DNA of 9,285 nt from Anaerolineaceae bacterium (lineage in GTDB: Bacteria > Chloroflexota > Anaerolineae > Anaerolineales > Anaerolineaceae), in the NCBI GenBank assembly GCA_011620505.1, contig WOZA01000113.1:1-9285 (forward strand), read 5' to 3'. The notes beneath the pieces are model-generated. The model was not told where the DNA came from. It made no database searches and saw only the letters and a list, made by a program, of their open reading frames with translations. The translations under genes and the position numbers were made by a program. This document shows, piece by piece, positions 5,725-9,285 of the stretch (positions are counted from its first letter, which is position 1; each line of letters starts with the position of its first letter).

Positions 5725-8538
5725 CTAATCTGGTTTTTGGCTTTCCAACCAGGCTTTGACCTTTTCCTTACTGACGGGCAGACTATCCACTCGCAAACCG
5801 ATGGCGTTATAGACCGCGTTCGCGATTGCCGGTGGGGTTGGCACACAAACCAACTCTCCGATGCCCTTCGCCCCGAATGGTCCTTCAGCGGTTGGATCTT
5901 CCACGATCAGCGACTCCACCTTTGGGCTGTCCTTCATGCGTGGTATTTTATACTTTGCGATCCGATCGCTCAGGATGATCCCGTTTTCCACTTTAAATTC
6001 TTCCATCAGTCCATGCCCCACCCCCATCACGATGCCCCCTTCCACCTGGGATTGGAATCCGAGCGGATTGATCACTCTGCCGGCATCGCTCGCAACAATC
6101 ACCTTCAGAATTTTCACATCCCCGTTTTCCAGGTCGATGCTGACCTTCACTGCCTGTGCTGCAAACCCATATGCCACGTGGATTCTTCCCCCCAGTTCCA
6201 GCGGATTAGTCTGAGGCGCTGTGTAGCGTACTTCCACTGATGTTCCTTCGAGGCTTTGCTCAAGCAAGTCATACACTTCCTGCCAACCAAGTCGTTCTCC
6301 CCCCACACTTACAGACTCAGCGCCAAACAGTACCTCGCTCGTCTCACCACCAAACTTTGCTTCCAGCAACGCCGAAATACGTTCTTTTAATGCAAGCGCT
6401 GCGTGTTTCACTGCGTTGCCAGTCACGTAAGTCTGACGGCTGGCGGTGGTTGCCCCTCCATCCGGTGTTTGCGCAGTGTCCATCAGATATACGTTGATAT
6501 GCTCCGGCTCAATCCCCAGCACTTCCGCGGCGATCAACTGCAGCGTGGCATTCATCCCCTGCCCCACTTCTGACGCAGCCGTCATGATCTGCAGCCTTCC
6601 GGCCGGTAGGAGCCGCAGGATTGCGCCGCTGCTGTCATCCGTACCGGTTCCCAGCCCGGTATTCTTAAATCCAGATGCCATCCCCCAGCAGGTGATCATT
6701 CTCCGCCCGTCAAGCTCCTCTTCCTGGGGCGTCCATGGCTCAGTGAGTCCGAGTTCTTTAAGGCGCCTCTCAACAGCTTCCAGGCACTCAGGCAGCCCGG
6801 CGCTTTCATCCAGGCGGTCCCCAGTGTTGGTTTCGCATCCCTTGCGGAGTGCGTTCAACTTGCGCAACTCCAAAGGGTCCATCCCGAGCTTCTCAGCCAG
6901 CATATCCATGGCTGATTCGATGCCAAACATCGCCTGCACCACTCCAAAGCCCCTGAATGCTCCAGCAGGAGGGTTATTGGTATACATGGCATAACATTCC
7001 GAGAGTGTGTTGGGAATAACGTATGGACCGCACGAATGGGTTGTCGCCCTCGTCATTACTGCCACCCCCAGGGAGGCATAAGCGCCAGTATCACCGTAAA
7101 TTTCGGTCTTTGCAGCCAGCAGCTCCCCGTTTTTCTTTGCACCCAGCTTTACCTTGGTCCACGTTGCATGGCGTTTTGGGTGCACCATCATGCTTTCTCG
7201 TCGCGTAAACAGCAACTTCACCGGCTTTCCGGTTGTTTGTGCCAACAAAGCAGCATGAATCTGCCCTGCGATATCTTCTTTTCCGCCAAAGGCGCCGCCG
7301 GTTTTCTGACCACGGATGCGTACGCGCTCGGGTGCCAGGCCCAGGGCTTCGGCGACCTGCCGGCGGTCCTCGTAGGGGATTTGAGAGCCTTCGTAAAGGT
7401 CCATGCCCCCATCTTCCCGCGGTACCGCGATCGAACACTCCGGTTCCATGAAGAGATGCTCCATAAATGGCGTGAAGAAAGTGTGTTCCACGATCACGTC
7501 AGACTGGGCGAAACCTGCATCCAGATCGCCCTTGCCCACCTTGATTTTCTTGAGCAGATTCCCCTTCTCATGCACCTTTTCCGCGTCCGGTTGAGCCGCC
7601 TGCATCGGGTTGCTTACCACCGGACGGGGTTCAATGACCATCCGGATAAGGGTGATAGCCTCATCCGCAATTGCTTGTGTGTCCGCTGCCACGATCGCGA
7701 TGGCATCCCCTACGTATCTCACCCGCTCTCCAACACCCACCAGGATCGGCCAGTCCTTAGAATAAACCCCGTGCAGGCGTTCATGCTTCAGGTCAGCCGC
7801 GGTTAAAACGGCTCTGACTCCTTGAAGCCGGGATGCTTCACTTACGTCCAGCTCTTTTAAGATCCCGGAGGGAAGGCCTGCCCTGAGGACACGCGCAAAT
7901 AGCATGCCCTCAAACTGAAAATCGTCTGTATATTTAGCCCCGCCGATCGCCTTCGCTACTGCGTCGGGCCGGATGATTGCTTTGCCCACATAGGTCAGGT
8001 TCTGCTCGCCCAAAGAAATTGCTCTTGGCTCCACCGCTTTTCCTGTCCGCAAGGAACTTGCTGCTGCCTGGATCGCCGAAGCGATCGCCTCGTAACTGCC
8101 GCAGCGGCAAACCACCTCATTCATTGCCTCGCGTATCTCGCGCACAGTTGGATCAGGATTTTCCAGCAGCAGCGCGTGGGCGCGCATTAGCTGCCCTGGC
8201 GTGCAAAAGCCGCATTGGATCGCACCGTGGGTGATAAAGGCTTCCTGGAGTGGATGTAGAGCACGCAGGTCCGCGCGTTCATCCTGGCGCTCAACTGGCC
8301 TCAGCGCCCGCAATCCTTCGATGGTGAGGATCGACTTCCCCTGGGCTTTGCTCGCGCGAGTGGTGCAGGATCGCACTGGTTTGCCATCCATTAGCACCGT
8401 GCAGATACCACAGCGTCCTTCCCCGCAGCCGACCTTGGTGCCTGTCAGCTTCAGCCTTAGGCGCAGCAGATCACTGAGTTTTTCGTCTGGCACTTCATCC
8501 AGTGAATAGCTAACGCCGTTAACATTGATCTCGAGCAT
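5725..8538 (-). CDS. Molybdenum hydroxylase (xanthine dehydrogenase/aldehyde oxidoreductase family), fused [2Fe-2S] and Mo-binding domains, no FAD domain
   Basis: This enzyme inserts a water-derived hydroxyl into a C-H bond of a heterocycle or aldehyde, using molybdopterin cytosine dinucleotide-type cofactor. It has 937 residues. A plant-type [2Fe-2S] ferredoxin domain carries Cys38, 43, 46 and 58. A helical [2Fe-2S] domain carries Cys109, 112, 144 and 146. The large Mo-binding part runs from about 182 to 930 with GGAFGGKED (415-422), AFRGFG (527-532), EVGQGMN (657-663) and PFGAKGIGE, whose E895 is the expected catalytic Glu. The order and length resemble Desulfovibrio-type aldehyde oxidoreductase. 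However, E421 and R497 align by eye with the two substrate-binding residues of bovine xanthine oxidase (E802, R880), so a purine-like substrate is plausible. The FAD subunit is absent here, so the electron acceptor is unknown. GAGAGGG precedes the ATG. It ends with TAG. The true substrate cannot be read from sequence. Confidence 0.88.
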   Translation of the reverse strand: MLEINVNGVSYSLDEVPDEKLSDLLRLRLKLTGTKVGCGEGRCGICTVLMDGKPVRSCTTRASKAQGKSILTIEGLRALRPVERQDERADLRALHPLQEAFITHGAIQCGFCTPGQLMRAHALLLENPDPTVREIREAMNEVVCRCGSYEAIASAIQAAASSLRTGKAVEPRAISLGEQNLTYVGKAIIRPDAVAKAIGGAKYTDDFQFEGMLFARVLRAGLPSGILKELDVSEASRLQGVRAVLTAADLKHERLHGVYSKDWPILVGVGERVRYVGDAIAIVAADTQAIADEAITLIRMVIEPRPVVSNPMQAAQPDAEKVHEKGNLLKKIKVGKGDLDAGFAQSDVIVEHTFFTPFMEHLFMEPECSIAVPREDGGMDLYEGSQIPYEDRRQVAEALGLAPERVRIRGQKTGGAFGGKEDIAGQIHAALLAQTTGKPVKLLFTRRESMMVHPKRHATWTKVKLGAKKNGELLAAKTEIYGDTGAYASLGVAVMTRATTHSCGPYVIPNTLSECYAMYTNNPPAGAFRGFGVVQAMFGIESAMDMLAEKLGMDPLELRKLNALRKGCETNTGDRLDESAGLPECLEAVERRLKELGLTEPWTPQEEELDGRRMITCWGMASGFKNTGLGTGTDDSSGAILRLLPAGRLQIMTAASEVGQGMNATLQLIAAEVLGIEPEHINVYLMDTAQTPDGGATTASRQTYVTGNAVKHAALALKERISALLEAKFGGETSEVLFGAESVSVGGERLGWQEVYDLLEQSLEGTSVEVRYTAPQTNPLELGGRIHVAYGFAAQAVKVSIDLENGDVKILKVIVASDAGRVINPLGFQSQVEGGIVMGVGHGLMEEFKVENGIILSDRIAKYKIPRMKDSPKVESLIVEDPTAEGPFGAKGIGELVCVPTPPAIANAVYNAIGLRVDSLPVSKEKVKAWLESQKPD

Positions 8539-8565
8539 GTTGCCCTCTCAGGTGAGTTTCAAAGT

Positions 8566-8596
8566 ATTATAAAGGACTTGTCAGAAAGAATGTCCA
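8566..8596 (-). promoter_or_regulatory. Promoter for the molybdenum hydroxylase gene
   Basis: On the minus strand a perfect TATAAT (8571-8566) lies 28 bp before the start codon. The best -35 is TGGACA (8596-8591), one mismatch from consensus, with a long 19-bp spacer. Transcription would start near 8559, giving a leader of about 20 nt that holds the GAGAGGG ribosome site. The spacing is not optimal, so the -35 is less certain than the -10. Confidence 0.5.
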
Positions 8597-8648
8597 AACA
8601 GTGCGCCCATTTGAGGATCTACCAATTACCTCCACCTTATACACACCC

Positions 8649-8677
8649 TCGATATACCCAATCACCCATGCCATAAT
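8649..8677 (+). promoter_or_regulatory. Candidate promoter giving a leaderless rhodanese mRNA
   Basis: TCGATA (8649-8654, 4 of 6 to the -35 consensus) is followed after 17 bp by CATAAT (8672-8677, 5 of 6 to the -10 consensus). The ATG at 8685 is 7 nt past the -10, exactly where transcription would begin. No ribosome binding site precedes this ATG, which fits a leaderless message. Confidence 0.4.
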
Positions 8678-8684
8678 ACCACCC

Positions 8685-9146
8685 ATGAAACGCAGAATCC
8701 CTCAGCAAAAGAAAAACAATCTCCTGCCAATCTACCTGGTAGGAGCAATCGTTGTCCTGGCGGTTGGTTTCATGATTTATCGTGGGGTTCGCAAGGAGAC
8801 TGGCAACCCGATCATTATGTCAGCATCTGACGTCCCGCGCATCGACCCAGCCGACGCGATTGCAGCAGTTAATGCGAAGGAAGCAATCCTCGTAGATACG
8901 CGCACAGCTTCTCAGTACGAAGCCAGCCATGCTTTGGGAAGTATCAGCTTGCCCTATGCAGAAATAGAATCCTGGATTGACACACTTGATAAAGACGCCT
9001 GGTACATCACCTATTGCACCTGACCAGCTGAAAACACGAGCGCTGGTGCAGCGTTCATCATGTTGAAGGATGGTTACCGCAAGGTTGAAGCCGTACTTGG
9101 CGGCTACGAAGCCCTGATCTCTGCCGGCTACCCCACCGAACCATAA
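8685..9146 (+). CDS. Membrane-anchored rhodanese-domain protein, predicted selenoprotein (in-frame TGA at 9021-9023 read as Sec)
   Basis: This is a single-domain rhodanese (sulfurtransferase-like) of 153 residues if the TGA is read through. The N-terminus MKRRIPQQKKNN is strongly positive and is followed by one membrane helix (about 13-32), so the catalytic domain should face outside. The rhodanese part (about 46-150) shows AILVDTRTASQYEASHALGSISLPYAEI, then YITYCT, TGA, PAENTSAGAAF, and ends with VEAVLGGYEALISAGYP. Many relatives read YCTCPNEATSA here, so the TGA replaces the second Cys of the C-T-C-P motif, giving Cys111-Thr-Sec113. The frame continues for 40 codons to TAA at 9144. A SECIS-like hairpin follows the TGA. 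A GTG at 8601 would extend the N-terminus by 28 residues without family support. Alternatives are a recent nonsense mutation or a base-call error; the hairpin and the Cys position argue against both. Selenium use is inference. Confidence 0.8.
9033..9064 (+). promoter_or_regulatory. Candidate bacterial SECIS element
   Basis: Within the coding sequence just after the TGA, GAGCGCT (9038-9044) pairs with AGCGTTC (9050-9056), giving 7 bp with one G-U. The 5-nt loop is GGTGC (9045-9049). A lower 4-bp stem AACA/TGTT (9033-9036 with 9061-9064) is joined through an asymmetric internal loop. The apical loop starts 22 nt after the TGA and opens with GG. Bacterial SECIS hairpins, such as that of E. coli fdhF, have a short apical stem and a small loop with an early G at about this distance, where SelB binds. 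A second hairpin that includes the TGA is also possible (9021-9052). Confidence 0.65.
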
Positions 9147-9163
9147 ACTAAAAATTTCGAAGT

Positions 9164-9238
9164 TCGTACGAGGGTTTACCCGTACGGTGGGGGATTGCTC
9201 CGTACGTGGGGGCTTGCTCCGTACGGTGGGGGTTCACT
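9164..9238. repeat. Tandem CGTACG-centred repeats, about 3.5 copies
   Basis: Three near-identical units begin at 9180, 9200 and 9219 (20, 19 and 20 bp). Each is built as CCGTACG, then an optional G, then TGGGGG, then a TTGCT- or TTCACT-like end. A shorter diverged unit (TCGTACGAGGG and so on) lies at 9164-9179. Each carries the palindrome CGTACG. The array begins 17 bp after the rhodanese stop. It has no coding potential that I can see and resembles intergenic repeat families, with copy number elsewhere unknown. The remaining bases to 9285 show nothing recognisable. Confidence 0.75.
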
Positions 9239-9245
9239 CCCACCG
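9224..9245. repeat. GC-rich stem-loop closing the tandem repeat array
   Basis: CGGTGGGGG (9224-9232) pairs with CTCCCACCG (9237-9245) over 9 bp, including one G-T wobble, with a TTCA loop. It overlaps the last tandem unit. Lying about 80 bp past the rhodanese stop, it could end or protect that transcript, but no T-run follows on either strand. Confidence 0.55.
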
Positions 9246-9285
9246 CCATTACCCATTTGAGCCATCGAGTCGGATGGACTAAAGC

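Noticed and set aside
7036..7806. A 256-codon open frame on the + strand
   Set aside because: It lies wholly antisense to the well-supported hydroxylase gene, and its translation shows no domain, being rich in Cys, His and Arg as expected of an antisense shadow. Other + strand frames over the mal genes were rejected for the same reason.
8601..8684. N-terminal extension of the rhodanese from a GTG at 8601
   Set aside because: The extension is Pro/Ile/Thr-rich without family character and has no ribosome site. The ATG at 8685 gives a classic positive N-terminus followed directly by a membrane helix.
9021..9023. TGA as an ordinary stop making the rhodanese a pseudogene
   Set aside because: The downstream frame is intact and conserved-looking, the TGA replaces an expected Cys, and a SECIS-like hairpin follows. 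A sequencing error or recent mutation remains possible but is less likely.
9021..9023. UGA recoded as Trp or Gly across the genome
   Set aside because: The other genes total about 2,500 codons with no in-frame TGA, and Trp is TGG. The residue expected here is Cys.
9164..9245. CRISPR array
   Set aside because: The units are only about 20 bp and directly abut one another with no unique spacers, and no cas gene is visible.

Overview
The window looks like chromosomal DNA of a free-living, probably anaerobic bacterium of the Chloroflexota (Anaerolineae-like). That guess rests on the Pro/Thr/Glu-rich lipoprotein linker and C-terminal beta-domain of the sugar-binding protein, the mixed set of accessory enzymes, and a GTACGG-type intergenic repeat. 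It is inference only, since no marker gene is present. No rRNA, tRNA, CRISPR array, transposase or integrase is visible.

Layout. Five of the six genes read leftward. From right to left these are a molybdenum hydroxylase (8538-5725), a GH25 muramidase-like protein with two SH3b repeats (5634-4516), a MarR-family regulator (4311-3841), and a maltose/maltodextrin-type ABC importer. The importer consists of malE (3759-2209), malF (2138-537) and malG (544 to the left edge, truncated). malF and malG overlap by 8 bp. A strong stem-loop separates malE from malF and probably lets the binding protein be made in excess over the permeases. No ATPase gene lies in the window. marR has a good TTGACA/TAAAAT promoter with a 20-bp palindrome over its start region, which suggests autoregulation. 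No separate malE promoter was recognised, so the importer may depend on the marR transcript.

The most interesting locus is at the right end. A small membrane-anchored rhodanese-domain gene (8685-9146, + strand) is interrupted by an in-frame TGA exactly where relatives have the second Cys of a C-T-C-P active-site motif. The frame stays open for 40 more codons of good rhodanese sequence. A 7-bp hairpin with a 5-nt loop beginning GG lies 14 nt after the TGA, as expected of a bacterial SECIS. No other long gene here contains an in-frame TGA, so genome-wide recoding is unlikely. The best reading is a selenoprotein with a Cys-Thr-Sec motif. It is transcribed divergently from the molybdenum hydroxylase, and its mRNA may be leaderless.

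The last 140 bp hold three and a half copies of a roughly 20-bp CGTACG-centred tandem repeat that ends in a GC-rich stem-loop.
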